Below, piece by piece: positions 22,501-34,574 of a DNA stretch of 64,000 nt. The stretch covers positions 248,001-312,000 of the forward strand of contig KV425557.1 in NCBI GenBank assembly GCA_001632425.1. Direction: 5' to 3'. A model generated the notes under the pieces. The model was not told the DNA's origin. It made no database searches and was given only the letters and a program-made list of their open reading frames with translations. Every line of letters begins with the position of its first letter. Position 1 is the first letter of the stretch. The DNA is from Neolentinus lepideus HHB14362 ss-1 (Eukaryota; Basidiomycota; Agaricomycetes; Gloeophyllales; Gloeophyllaceae). Position numbers and translations under genes: made by a program.

Positions 22501-23129
22501 AGTACTTCATTTGCCCTCTCATCAACCGGTTCTGGCTTTTCCTACGCAACGAACAAGCACGCGAAGAGCGCACATCGCACGCCCAAGATCGAATGTGGCA
22601 GTACCGTGGCGCCGGAACGGGACTGATACTGAATCCCGTGGTGCTGTCGCATTTCATCGCGAGCGTCGCAGTGCTGGTGCATGCGGCCAGAAATGCGAGG
22701 GAGTGGTTGGGAGTGATTGCACCGGATGCGTTGGAGCTGGCTGTGACGTTGGGTACGATGCCGATGTCCAAGTTGGAGGACGAAGACGACGATGGAAGGC
22801 AAATTAATACCGTGGATGAAGGGATACCAGGTGAAGGTAATTCGAGGAAGGAAGCTGCTGTGCTCAGTACGGCGTTGGAGCTGGCGCTGGTCGTGCTGGA
22901 TGGATGTTTGGATCTCGATGGGGGTCGGAGTATAGGCTTGGAGCATACGGCATTGTTACTGGGGACTGGTGAGTGGGCAGGCAAGGTGTTTGCACTGTTG
23001 GATAAAGGATTCAGGATGGGTGGAGAGGGCGGCGTGCAAGAAGTGCGATTGAAGAGGGCCGCTGCTGGTGTCCTACTAAAGGTCGACGAGCTCAGTTCGA
23101 AGTGGAGAAGATCGATGATCAATCTGTAG
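19522..23129 (+). CDS. TEL2: Tel2-like telomere length regulation protein (TTT complex)
   Basis: Six exons (19522-20230, 20294-20806, 20906-20989, 21049-21801, 21818-21992, 22052-23129) give 1,103 residues in frame. Tel2 is the alpha-solenoid scaffold of the Tel2-Tti1-Tti2 complex. That complex, with Hsp90 and R2TP, stabilises the PIKK kinases (TOR, ATM, ATR, DNA-PK families). The diagnostic C-terminal block is present: FICPLINRFWLFLRNEQARE, GTGLILNPVVLSHF, then VHAARNARE and PDALELAVTLGT. So is the conserved middle segment VKRQAALNALVACCP followed by QRYVMLNALAMGARELASL. A Ser/Pro- and acid-rich linker (PPTPDSDDDSLLSYASS, near 21460) separates the two halves. Such linkers are CK2 targets in other species, which I infer only by analogy. 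The intron between exons 4 and 5 (21802-21817) is only 16 nt as placed, so that junction needs checking. Confidence 0.8.
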
Positions 23130-23347
23130 TAACTACTTCATCTGTTTTCTCGTTCTCGATACAAAGACTTGGTAAACCCTCTCTGGAAATGCCCGTGCAC
23201 GTGCGCCGCAGGAGTATTCCGATTGTGGTGGTCAATGGTCCCGCGATTCATGATTACACGTGACCGCTATAAATGATTGAGCGCTTGCAGCCACATTCTT
23301 CTTTCCAATACTTCTACTCTCCCTTCCTCTAATTCCAGGCCCTAGAT

Positions 23348-24144
23348 ATGGTCACTACGGACATCGAAATGCACTCGCCGACCAGACGGTCAAAACTCAT
23401 GAAGCGGGCGCGGACGCCCGATTCTGACGGGCCCTACGATCATCGACCATATGTATGTGTCCTATCAACCTGCATTAACGCGTACTGTGTTCTAAGATCG
23501 TCACCTATTTCTTTAAATGTGACAGAAACGAATGTCCATGGTCTTGGCCGACTCCCTACCAGCACTCTTTGCTCAGGCGGGGCCGGGGGTAGAGTCCAGC
23601 TCGCGACATCCAACAGAGGAATGGGTGGTTCAGGCAAGAGCTCTCAGAATTGACAGTCCCAGTGCCCCATGCACTCCTCTTGAAAGTACAGAGAATGCCG
23701 ACACTTCTTCGCGATTCAATATGGGTGAGGACGAGAATATGGTAAGTTGTTATTTTTATGCCGTTCAACTACTTATACTTTCATATCCTTGTTTTGCCGT
23801 AGACACTTGATACAGACGAAAGTCCTCCCTCCCAACAGTTGAAGAAGATACCATTGCAGAGTCATGATCCCCCGCTACTCGGTCTACCACCTCCCAGTGA
23901 TCCTGTGCCACATCCTCCACAGCTTTTGCCATCCCCGAGTATAGCATCCCAGATGGACCCCTTTTCTGCTGCGATTGACCAAGAATTATTCTTTGAGAGC
24001 CAAAACGTGTATGGTCACACTCGGCCCATGCCTGGCCCAGACGCTCCAACACATAGCAAACGACAGCGTTTCACGATGGGTCCTCGTGCTGACTGCGAGA
24101 AATGTCGGCTCGGGATCAAAGGCCACTCTGTCCACTTTGACTAG
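23348..24144 (+). CDS. small conserved basidiomycete protein with Cys-pair C-terminus
   Basis: Three exons (23348-23452, 23526-23741, 23803-24144) give 220 residues. It is m-rich in Pro and Ser with a basic patch near residue 15 (RRSKLMKRAR), possibly a nuclear localisation signal. The only compact element is the C-terminus, RFTMGPRADCEKCRLGIKGH, with a CEKC pair. I believe this tail recurs in predicted agaricomycete proteins, but I know no function for it. It might bind metal together with the nearby histidines. Starts about 220 bp after TEL2. Confidence 0.6.
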
Positions 24145-24470
24145 ACATCACCATGTCCTGCACTCACATCCAGGTTGCTCGGACCGGATCGACGCTTACG
24201 CTCATGTTGTCTATATCGCATTCACATTAGGCATCTTTGCCGGATTTGTGCTGTATTGCTTATGAACTCATGGAGCATTATTGCCCATTCACATAGTTCC
24301 CAAGACCTGTCATTATTGCATATTTACCTTTGTCATTCTATCTGCCGTTAATCGCATTTTACGCGACGCTGTATAGTTCATTTACTTACGCGCACACCGA
24401 TACACATTCCACATTTATCCCTAATGAAATAATGGAAGTCTGGATGTTACATGTAATTCAAACGAAGCGG

Positions 24471-26640
24471 CTACTGTTTGCCAATAACATTTACTAGCTG
24501 CATGCTCGGTATAGCAGCAGCGTATGCCTTCCGTTGGAGCCTTGTCATTGTCTTCTGCTCATAGGCATACGCGTACCCGATGAGGTTATACTCGCTGTAT
24601 GCTGTACCCAGGAATGAGAGGCCGAAAGGTACCCCCGGAGCAGGATAAAAGGTGGCGGGACCGGTGGGCACCGCGGGCGTATTATCCGGATAGAAGCCCA
24701 AAGGGACTAGCGGATTGTGAATGAGTATACGCCAGGATTTCGCAAAAATATGTTCAAGCGATACTTACCTGTGACGATCGGATACCCGGCTATAGCTAAA
24801 GTAAGGTCCGTGAATATAATGCCTGACATAGCCAGCTTGGTGTCCACACACCTGCAGGCATGGTGACATAACCAGCAGCAGGAAGAACAAGAGCGTCCAA
24901 GTCATACTTCTTAAGAGCAGCGTCTATACCTCGAGTCCTTCCCAACTCGTGATTGTAGGCAAGAGACTGATAGTATGTTGAATTAAAGCCCTCAGAGGCC
25001 TCGGCTCTTATCAATCTGTGCCATGCCGTGGTCTGTTGTTATGTATTTGCCACCCAAATTGATTCGATTGATATGCTGCTTACGTTGACTGATCCGTATA
25101 GTTTGAGGGCTCCTCCAATTCTGGATGTGCGTCGTTGTAAGCGATCAGGTCCGCCATACTGCGAACGCCTGATGGGTTGGATAATAGAGATTCGAACCAA
25201 GCGTTCAATTGTACCTGCGATAACGAAAGCTTACTACACGGACGATATGGGACTCTCTGGAAATGACTTACCTTGAAATCCGTCCTCGAAACAACTGATT
25301 CGTTCTTGGAAGTCGCAATCTCGTAGGCGGATGGCAAATCTGCGGGGTCCACGATTGTTGCGCCAAGGGTCTTCAGTGTCTCCAAGGCTGTGGTATACGC
25401 GCTGAGTATAGTATCATCCAGTTCTGAATATGATGCCTCTAGAAAAACGGCTCTGGGGACACCAATCCTGGTTCCTTGAAGTGCACTTGTATTGAGGGCA
25501 CTCAGATAATCGGGAAGGATGCTAGGCTGAGCCAATGTATAGTTATCGTTCGGATCTGGGCCAGCAATAACTGAGAGCACGATAGCTGCGTCCGAAACGG
25601 AACGAACTAATGGGCCAACCGTGTCTTGATGCGCCGTAATCGGGATCACTGAAGAATGGTTTGCGAGGTAAAGATACAGCGCTGGCGAGGAAGCACGATA
25701 CACTCACCTCCTGCTCGAGATGTCAAACCGACAGTAGGCTTAATTCCGACAACGTTGTTCCGACTAGCCGGACAAGTAATACTACCATCGGTCTCTGTTC
25801 CGAGGGTCACCGAGGCAAGGCCTATGGAAGCAGCGACGCCCGATCCAGAGGACGAGCCGCAAGGATCTGCTCCAGGATAGTAAGCGGCGGTGCATTGACC
25901 ACCTCGACCCGACCAGCCAGGCGCAAGAGTACCCCTTGCGTGGGAGAACTCAGACAAGTTGGCCTTCCCTAAGTGAGGCGTAAACCTCCGAGTTATAACA
26001 AAATGCATGTACGAGGAGTGTACCGAGAATGATTGCTCCTGCAGCTCGCAATCGCTTGACGACACCCGCGTCACCTGGGACGATGGAACCTTCTAGGCTA
26101 AACGAACCAGCAGTAGTATTCATCCCTATCGGTATACAAAGTATCGGTTCAACGGTTGTGTCATATTACAGATAAATATACCTTCTGAAACAACAGTAGC
26201 TATATTGTCTTTGACGAGAACCGGCACGCCATGTAGCAGGCCCCTAGGACCGAGGAGAGTACGCTCCGCGTCCAGAGCAGCGGCCTCAGCTAGGGCGGAC
26301 GGATTCTTTTCGATCACAGCTCGTAAAGCTGGTCCGTGCAGATTGACTTCATCAATTCGAGCAAAGTATGCCTGCAAAAATGGTGATAAGTTCTAAAACG
26401 AAACGGAACTTGTAGGATTCTTGCCTTGACAAGGTCCACACTAGTGAAAATACCAGCATTCAGACCAGCTCCTAGCTCAGCGACACTTGCTTCGTAGAGA
26501 TCTGGTAATGCAGAAACCTGTTCAAGTAACAGAGGCCATTCCGTTCCTTTCTCGTTCCCGTAGGATGCACGACCGTGCTGGGCTAGGAGTAAGGCCCCAA
26601 GAACGAGGAACGTCGCATACTTCAGTAGCCCGCCAGCCAT
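24471..26640 (-). CDS. secreted amidase-signature family hydrolase, array copy 1
   Basis: Nine exons (26640-26425, 26371-26182, 26125-26024, 25968-25708, 25648-25272, 25214-25084, 25015-24852, 24795-24769, 24706-24471) encode 567 residues. It opens with a signal peptide (KYATFLVLGALLLAQHGRAS). The amidase Ser-cisSer-Lys triad is visible: Lys in VLVKDNIA, the paired serines in CGSSSGSG and the nucleophile Ser in GTETDGSI. This family cleaves amide bonds of many small substrates, so the substrate cannot be read from sequence. The first intron starts with GC (AAG|GCAAGA). Exon 8 is a 27-nt micro-exon encoding AGYPIVT, shared by all four copies. Last in the head-to-tail array. Confidence 0.9.
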
Positions 26641-27247
26641 TATATGATACTTTCCTACGCAATCAATGCGCAAGGCTGAGCCGTCACTGGTTCACCAATG
26701 GACTTGATGATTCAGACTCCCGGGGGGAAGGAGGGGCAGGTGAAAGCGTTCCTTATAGCCATGATGGTCTAAAAGCAAATACTGAAGGAAATTGTAACCT
26801 TATCTTCGACTGTTGTGGGTGAGAAGCTTCATTCGGTACGGAAATACGGACTGCCATGCCGACGGAATTCGTGTACTATATAGTGGGAATTTCCCGCTAA
26901 GTACCAGATGTCACGGTAGGCCTAGCGTGCATGAAGATAAGCGTGGTCATGCATATGTATATTGGCGCTAATTTAGCTTCCAATCCTCGCCGTCCGGGAC
27001 CTGTTGCCTTGGAGCGATACATGATCGATCAATCGATCATGATCGTTTGAACGTCTGAATACTGACATCCGTCTACTCTGACCGTCTAAGTTTCTTATCC
27101 AGTCCACAAATCGTCGTATTCGACCTGCAGGACAGTGATCCCAATCCATAACATGAACAACTTATCAACATGTCAGGTGTCATACAGTCGCGAAGTACCC
27201 AGTACACGGAGGCTGACTTTAAGTTGGGTGAAAATGTCATGCAGCAG

Positions 27248-29423
27248 CTAGGGTTTGCCGATGACATCTACCAGCTGTGTAGTGGGTATGGCCGAGGTGT
27301 ACGCCTTCCTTTGCAACCTGGTCATGGTCTTCTGTTCGTATGCATAGGCATATCCGATGAGGGTATACTCGCTGTATGCTGTGCCCAAAAATGACAAACC
27401 AAAGGGTACACCAGGGGCAGGGTAGAAGGTGGAGGGTCCCGTGGATTGGGCGGTCGTATTTTCAGCATAAAAGCCCAAGGGTACTGGTTGCAGACTAAGA
27501 TAAGCAAGTATCCCGCGAAGTCATACAACACAGATGCTCACCTGTAACGATAGGGTACCCTGCTATGGCTAAACAAAGTTTCAATATCACGCCAGACGTG
27601 TTTCTGAGTACTAGCGATGGTCTCGTTGCGAAAGTAGCCTCACCTGCAGGCACGGTAGTGTATCCTGAGGCTGGAAGAACAAGAGCGTCCACATTATATT
27701 TCTGGAGGGCTGCGTCTATTCCTCGAGTTCTGCCAAGGTCATAATCAAAGGCAAGAGCCTGATAGTATGTTGAATTAAAACCTTCCGTGGCTTCTGACTC
27801 GATGAGCCTGAGTCTTGATTTTAGTATATTTTCCAATGTGATTTAATAATGCATCGCTCACACAGACTGGTCTGTGTAATTGGTGGGCTCCTCTAGCTGT
27901 GGATTTGCGTCATTGAAAGTGATCAATTCTGCCAGACTGCGGACGCCTGAAGGATTGAAGTATAAGGATTGGTACCATGCGTTTAACTGTGCCTTGAGAA
28001 GACTGCAATTGAGATCGGCAAAGTCCAGACTCGAGATAAATGATTTACTTTGAAGTCTACGTCTAATACAATCGTCTCATTGTTCGAAGCTGCAATCTCA
28101 TAGGCGGAAGGTAAATCTGCTGGGTCCACTATAGTTGCGCCGAGACTTTTGAGGGTTTCCAAGGCTGTGGCATAGGCACTAAGAATGGTGTCATCCAGTC
28201 CCGAATAAGCTGGTTCTAAGAACATAGCTCTCGGGACACCAATTCGGGCTCCTTTCAGGGCATTCACGTCGAGGGCGCTCAGATAGTTGGGCAAGGCATT
28301 GGGCTGAGCCAAAGTGAAATTGTCGTTAGGATCTGGACCCCCAATAATCGAGAGAACAGTGGCAGCGTCAGCTATTGAACGGGTCAAAGGGCCAACAGTG
28401 TCTTGGTGCTCAGAAATCGGAATGACTAATGGAACGTAAGATAAGGATATTGCTTTCGTGTTGATGCGGGGACATGTGCTCACCTCCGGCTCGAGAAGTC
28501 AAGCCAACAGTTGGCTTGATTCCGACAATATTGTTTTGACTAGCTGGGCATGTGATGCTGCCATCTGTCTCCGTACCAAGTGTGACGGCAGCGAGACCAA
28601 TGGATGCAGCGACGCCTGACCCTGAGGATGAACCGCACGGATCAGCTCCGGGGTAATAGGCACCAGTACACTGGCCTCCCCGGCCAGACCAGCCATTTGG
28701 AAGAGCATTGCCCCTCATATAGGCGAATTCGGACAAGTTGGCCTTCCCTGAGTGGCACTGGTGTGAGATTTACGGTTGCGACAAAACCAAGCACGAGGTA
28801 CATACCAAGAATAACTGCGCCGGCCGCTCGTAGTCGCTTGATGACACCAGCGTCGCCGGTCACGATGGAATCTTGCATACTGTATGAACCAGCAGTCGTA
28901 TTCATCCCTGGCAATTCTTTGTCTATCCAATTAGCATACGACACCATGAGTCAGACATACCTTCCGAAGCAGTAGTAGCTATATTGTCTTTCACAAGAAT
29001 AGGAATTCCGTGCAGTAAGCTTCTAGGGCCGAGAAGAGCACGCTCAGCATCCAAGGCTGCAGCCTCGGTTAAAGCAGAAGGGTTCGTTTCAATGATTGCC
29101 CGTAAAGCGGGTCCCAGTCGATTGACCTCGTCAATCCTGGCAAAATATGCCTGCAGAGAATGGACTCAGTCATCAGCAAGACCCACGACCCAGAGATTGC
29201 CCACCTTGACAAGATCCACGCTAGTGAAAGTGCCAGCATTCAGTCCAGCTCATAGCTCAGTAACTGTTGCTTCGTAAAGATCTGGCAGCGTAAAACCTGA
29301 AGCTGCATCAGCTGAAGACAATTCCGTTCCTCTTGCACTTTTATAGAGTGCGCAGCTGTGTTGAACGAAGACCAAGATGACGACAAGTAGCAATGACGCA
29401 TAGTCGAATACCCTACGAACCAT
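27248..29423 (-). pseudogene. amidase-signature family, array copy 2, one premature stop codon
   Basis: All nine exons of the sister genes are present in frame (29423-29205, 29150-28961, 28907-28806, 28747-28484, 28425-28049, 27992-27862, 27807-27644, 27568-27542, 27483-27248; 570 codons). The only defect is codon 58, TGA at 29252-29250. The sister genes have GGA or CAA there, in the motif VTEL-x-AGLNAG. Catalytic Lys (ILVKDNIA), CGSSSGSG and GTETDGSI are intact, as are the signal-like N-terminus and all splice sites. The break is therefore very recent, a sequencing error, or tolerated by stop-codon readthrough. No in-frame ATG between the stop and residue 136 could rescue a full enzyme. Confidence 0.8.
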
Positions 29424-29858
29424 ATTGGTTTGCACTGCCAATATACGAGAGGCGGAGCGCCGGTCAGTCTGATATCTCCTGCCCCGAACATACTTGAGCT
29501 TATGTACCAATGAGGGTCGTTCTGTTCCTCATGGTGGTATAAGCGGGTGCTGAATCCCACAGATAATTTCCGGTCTTATCTTTGCTGAGTGACGATGCGA
29601 CACATGCTTCAGGACAAAAATATGACCATTTTGCCCAAGGACTCGGAAGGGCACGTCGCATCCCCTAGTGAAAAGGTCGCTGCCGTAATTGTCAACAAAT
29701 ATATCTGGGACTCGGAAACGTCTTTATCGACTTGCTGCAGCAATTTGCTTGGAGATTGGATGCCATATGTATTTTATCTACTGTGAATTTGATTGTAGCA
29801 ATTAAGCCTGTCATGAACATGACTATCGTGACCGACATGATATCACGATCGTACCGAA

Positions 29859-32002
29859 TCAGTTTGAGGATCCGATGATATCCGCTAGCTGCGTTGTTGG
29901 GATGGCCGCAGGGTAGGCTTTCCTTGCCAAACGTGTCTGGGTCTTCTGCTCGTACGCATAGGCGTAGCCTATCAGGTTGTACTCGCTGTAAGCGGTACCT
30001 AGGAATGACAGCCCGAAAGGAGCACCTGGTGCCGGATAAACAGTGGCCGGCCCTGCGCTCTGGGCTGTCGTGTTATCAGGATAGAAGCCAAGAGGTACTG
30101 TAGTGGCTATAGTTAATCCAAGACTGTTGAAAACTGCAAAACACTTAAAACATACCCGTGACGATAGGATAACCAGCAATAGCTACATCGAGCAAGACAT
30201 GAACAAGCAATGCATCTAAAAATACATTTTTCTTACCTGCTGGTACAGTAGTGTAGCCGGGAGCGGGAAGTACCAAGGCATCTAAATTGTACTGCTGAAG
30301 AGCCGCATCAATACCACGGGTCCTTCCCATATCGTAATCTGCGGCAAGAGCCTGGTAGAAGGTTGCATTGTAACCAGTAGTGGCCTCAGAGGCAATGAGT
30401 CTGGGAGGCAGCCACATCAAGGCTCAGTCAGAATGGTAGCCAAGACGCGGTGTAACTGCTCACATAGACTGATCGGTATAATTGGTAGGCTCTTCGAGTG
30501 TTGGGTTGGCATCGTCAAATGCAATAAGTTGTGCCAGACTACGAACGCCTGACGGATTGGTGTATAGCGATTGATACCATGTGTTCAGTTGGATCTGAAT
30601 GGCATCTAGTCGCGTTCAAATTACTGATCAGATGAAAACCTGATTCTTACCTTGAAGTCAGCGTTAAGTACAATAGTCTCATTATTTGACGCCGCAATAT
30701 CATATGCAGAAGGCAGGTCAGCAGGATCGACAATCGTAGCACCCAGATCTTGGAGAGTCTGTAATGCAGTAGCATATGCAGAAAGAACAGTCTCGTCCAG
30801 ACCTGAATAAGTGGGGTCCAAGAACATGGCTCTAGGAACTCCGATTCTGGCGCCCTGTAATGCGTCGGTGTTCAGCGCCCTCGTGTACTGGGGAACACGG
30901 TTGGGCTGAGCAAGGGTGAAGTTGTCGTTCGGGTCCGGACCCGCGATGATGGAGAGGACGATAGCCGCATCAGATATAGAGCGAGTTAACGGGCCGACCG
31001 TGTCTTGGTGCTCCGAAATAGGTATTACTAGCGAGTACAATTATTAAATGACGCATAGCCTTAATGAAGTCATACGCCTACCTCCTGCTCGAGAAGTTAG
31101 ACCCACAGTCGGTTTTATACCAGCAATATTGTTCTGACTAACAGGGCACGTGATACTTCCGTCGGTCTCCGTCCCCAGAGTAACAGCAGCAAGGCCAATC
31201 GAAGCAGAGACTCCGGACCCGGACGAGGAACCGCAAGGATCCTGACCAGGATAGTATGCCGCTGTGCATTGGCCTCCACGGCCCGACCATCCTGAAGCAA
31301 GGTTCCCCCGGTAGTGCGCGAATTCCGAGAGGTTGGCTTTACCTGCGAAAAAATGTTCAATCCTTAAACATTCTGATCAATCTACGGATATTGCTAACCC
31401 AGTACTATAGCACCAGCCGCCCTGAGCCTTTTGACGACACCAGCGTCTCCAGGCACAGTAGATCCGAGCATGCTGTACGATCCAGCTGTCGTATTCATCC
31501 CTGCAAACATCTCGATTGTGCATTTCACAGTTAAATGGCCGACTTTTCTTACCTTCACTCGCAGTCGTAGCAATGTTGTCTTTCAGCAAGATAGGAATAC
31601 CGTGGAGAAGACTCCGAGGGCCCAAGAGTTTGCGTTCGGCATCCAGGGCTGCAGCCTCAGCCAAAGCAGATGGATTGGTTTCGATAACAGCTCGGAGAGC
31701 TGGGCCTTGTAAGTTGACTTCACTGATTCGCGCGAAGTACGCCTAATCCAGAACATGAGTGTGCTTCTTATTTGATGTTAAAAAGCAATCACCTTTACAA
31801 GTTCAACACTAGTAAATTCTCCAGCGTTCAACCCTGCTTGCAACTCGGTTACAGTTGCTTCATAAAGATCTGGCAGTGCGGTGGTCCTTCTGGTGAGAGA
31901 GGACGAGATCTCCGCTTGCACAGAAGACACGCGCAGAGAGTGGGCAACGACAACCATGGCTAGGAACGCGCGTGCTAGGTGCACTATGACCCGAGAGTAC
32001 AT
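29859..32002 (-). CDS. secreted amidase-signature family hydrolase, array copy 3
   Basis: Nine exons (32002-31793, 31742-31553, 31500-31399, 31342-31082, 31027-30651, 30594-30464, 30400-30237, 30182-30156, 30097-29859) encode 566 residues. The second in-frame ATG (32002) is chosen because it starts directly at a signal peptide (VIVHLARAFLAMVVVAH). The catalytic triad is complete: ILLKDNIA, CGSSSGSG, GTETDGSI. It has two-thirds or more visible identity to copy 4 in the core blocks, for example FAHYRGNLASGWSGRGGQ in both. Potential N-glycosylation sites (NDNFT, NNET, NYT) fit a secreted enzyme. Exon lengths match copy 1 exactly at exons 2-8. Confidence 0.9.
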
Positions 32003-32473
32003 CCTGCAAATTAGCGAGTCACCAGGAGATTGAACGTCCACTGCAACGCCTCAATTCCGCAGGCCTAGCGACCTGATATTTAAGGATGACCAACTGCGAA
32101 CGTCCCTCATGCTCACTGACATGGGAAATCACAAATAGCCCGACGTCAGGGCAATATATAGGCCTTATCTCTCTATTATGGAACACAGCGAGCGGGTATA
32201 CGTTGGTGTTGCGCAGGCATCTAAGGCGGAAAATCGACGGATGAAATGAAGCCGTACCAAAGTTCTCAGAGCGCGACTGCTGCCGGTTTGTATCACATGA
32301 TCGAAACTGATAAGATATCGTACACACGGGTGTATTGCAGTCAACTCCCGAGTCTTACAAGTAAACGGTACGTAATACGCCCAATACTAATACCAATGCC
32401 CTAGAGAAACCAGCAAGTAGTGTGATGCCGCATTTTGCCAGAAAACAGAACGGAAGCCCTTCGTGACATTTGG

Positions 32474-34574
32474 CTACTGAGAAATGATGTCCTCGAGCTG
32501 CGTGGTCGGAATTGCAGCTGGGTATGCTTTTCGAGCCAATCTTGTCATGGTCTTCTGCTCATACGCGTAGGCATACCCAATAAGGTTGTACTCGCTATAT
32601 GCAGTCCCAAGGAAAGATAGACCGAAGGGTACACCGGGCGCGGGGTAGACAGTGTTGGGTCCTGCACTCCTTGTTGTCGTATTTTCGGGATAAAAACCCA
32701 AAGGAACTGCCGAAATCGATGCGCGTGAGATTGCAATACATCTGACTGGGTGTCATCACATACCCGTCACTATAGGATAACCGGCGATTGCTGCATTATA
32801 GAGGAAATACTCGGAATCAACTCAGATGGCAAAAACACAATTACATACCTGCAGGAGTTGTGGTTCGTCCGTTAGCCGGAAGGATTAAGGCGTCGAGGTT
32901 GTACTGCTGGAGAGCTGCGTCGATACCGTTGGTCCGTCCAAGCTCATAGTCAGCAGCGAGCGCCTGATAGAAAGTTGCGTTGTATCCACTGGTAGCCTCT
33001 GCTTCAATGAGACTACAGAAGGTATTTCGTGGTTAGGCACGTAATCAGGCAAAAACACCTCGATATATGCGACATACATCGATTGTGAAGTATACCCGGT
33101 TGGTTCTTCGAGAGTAGGGTTCGCATCGTTGAACGCGATCAAATCGGCAAGACTACGAACGCCAGATGGGTTGGTATACAACGACTGATACCATGCATTA
33201 ATTTGAACCTGAGCAGGATTCAGACTTTGTAAACGAACTCTGGGATATTTCACACACCTTGAAATCAACAGCGTTTACTATACTCTCATTGCCAGAGGCA
33301 TAAATCTGGTAGGCAGACGGGATATTGGCCGGGTCTACAATGATAGCACCAAGGCTCTTCAGTGTTTCCAGAGCCACCTCAAACGCGGAAAGTACGGTGT
33401 TATCCAATCCGGAGTATGCCGGCTCAAGGAACATGGCACGAGGCACGCCTAGTCTTGCACCCTGAAGTGCACTAGTGCTCAGTGCCCTCTCGTACTGCGG
33501 GACCCGATTCGGTTGAGCAAGCGTGAAGTTGTCATTCGGGTCGGGTCCGGCAATGATGGATAAAACAATGGCTGCATCCGACACAGAGCGTGTCAAAGGC
33601 CCAACTGTATCTTGATGTTCAGAAATCGGGATTACTGAGTACCCATATAGGCTGAATCAGGTATTCAGAATTTATCAGAAGAAGCATAGCTTACCTCCAG
33701 CTCGTGAAGTCAAGCCCACAGTGGGCTTGATGCCAGCCAAGTTACTGTGGCTCGTGGGGCAGGTGATACTTCCATCTGTCTCGGTTCCGAGAGTTACCGC
33801 AGCGAGACCAATTGAAGCAGCCACGCCTGAGCCCGCAGAAGACCCGCATGGATCGGAACCAGGGTAATAAGCAGCAGTACACTGTCCTCCACGACCAGAC
33901 CACCCTGAAGCAAGATTCCCTCGGTAATGCGCAAACTCCGAAAGATTCGCTTTGCCTGGAATGACAAAGCTTAGATCTCCTCTCTCATAATATCCGACAG
34001 CGCCGCGAGAACATACCAAGAATGATGGCGCCAGCCGCTCGTAAGCGCTTCACAACCCCAGCATCACCGGGAACGATTGACCCTAACATACTGTAGGATC
34101 CGGCCGTAGTATTCATACCTTCTGATGCTGTTGTTGCGATATTGTCCTTCAACAAAACCGGAATGCCGTGCAGCAAACTCCTGGGACCCAACAGTTGTCT
34201 TTCAGCGTCAAGCACAGCCGCCTCGGCAAGCGCAGACGGATTGGTCTCGATGACAGCGCGTAGTGCGGGGCCGGCCAGGTTCACCTCGCTAATTCTCGCG
34301 AAATAGGCCTATTTCGCCGATACCCTCAGTATCTGAATATCTCAAAACATTTCGGACAAAAAACCTTGACAAGATCCACGCTCGTGAAGTCGCCCTCATT
34401 CAGACCTGCTTGCAACTCTGTCACACTCGCCTCATACAGATCTGGCAAGGCCCATCTTTTGATAAGACTGGACTTGACCTCAGCTGCGGCGAGAGTTCCG
34501 TACGCGGCATGAACCAAAAATGCGAGCGCAAGCTCGAAACCGAATAGAAGCAGCCGCAGCGTACTGGAAGGCAT
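32474..34574 (-). CDS. secreted amidase-signature family hydrolase, array copy 4
   Basis: Eight exons (34574-34365, 34308-34017, 33955-33695, 33634-33258, 33208-33078, 33012-32849, 32790-32764, 32706-32474) encode 564 residues. The second exon (292 nt) equals exons 2 plus 3 of the other copies (190 + 102): the intron there has been removed exactly. The signal peptide is LRLLLFGFELALAFLVHAAY. The triad is present: VLLKDNIA, CGSSAGSG, GTETDGSI. The third residue of the central SSS is Ala here, a position that is usually Gly in the family, so activity is not expected to be lost. First gene of the array in transcription order. Confidence 0.9.

Noticed and set aside
24471..34574. A biosynthetic gene cluster containing the amidases
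   Set aside because: No polyketide synthase, non-ribosomal synthetase, terpene cyclase, P450 or dedicated transporter is nearby. The array is only paralogous hydrolases.
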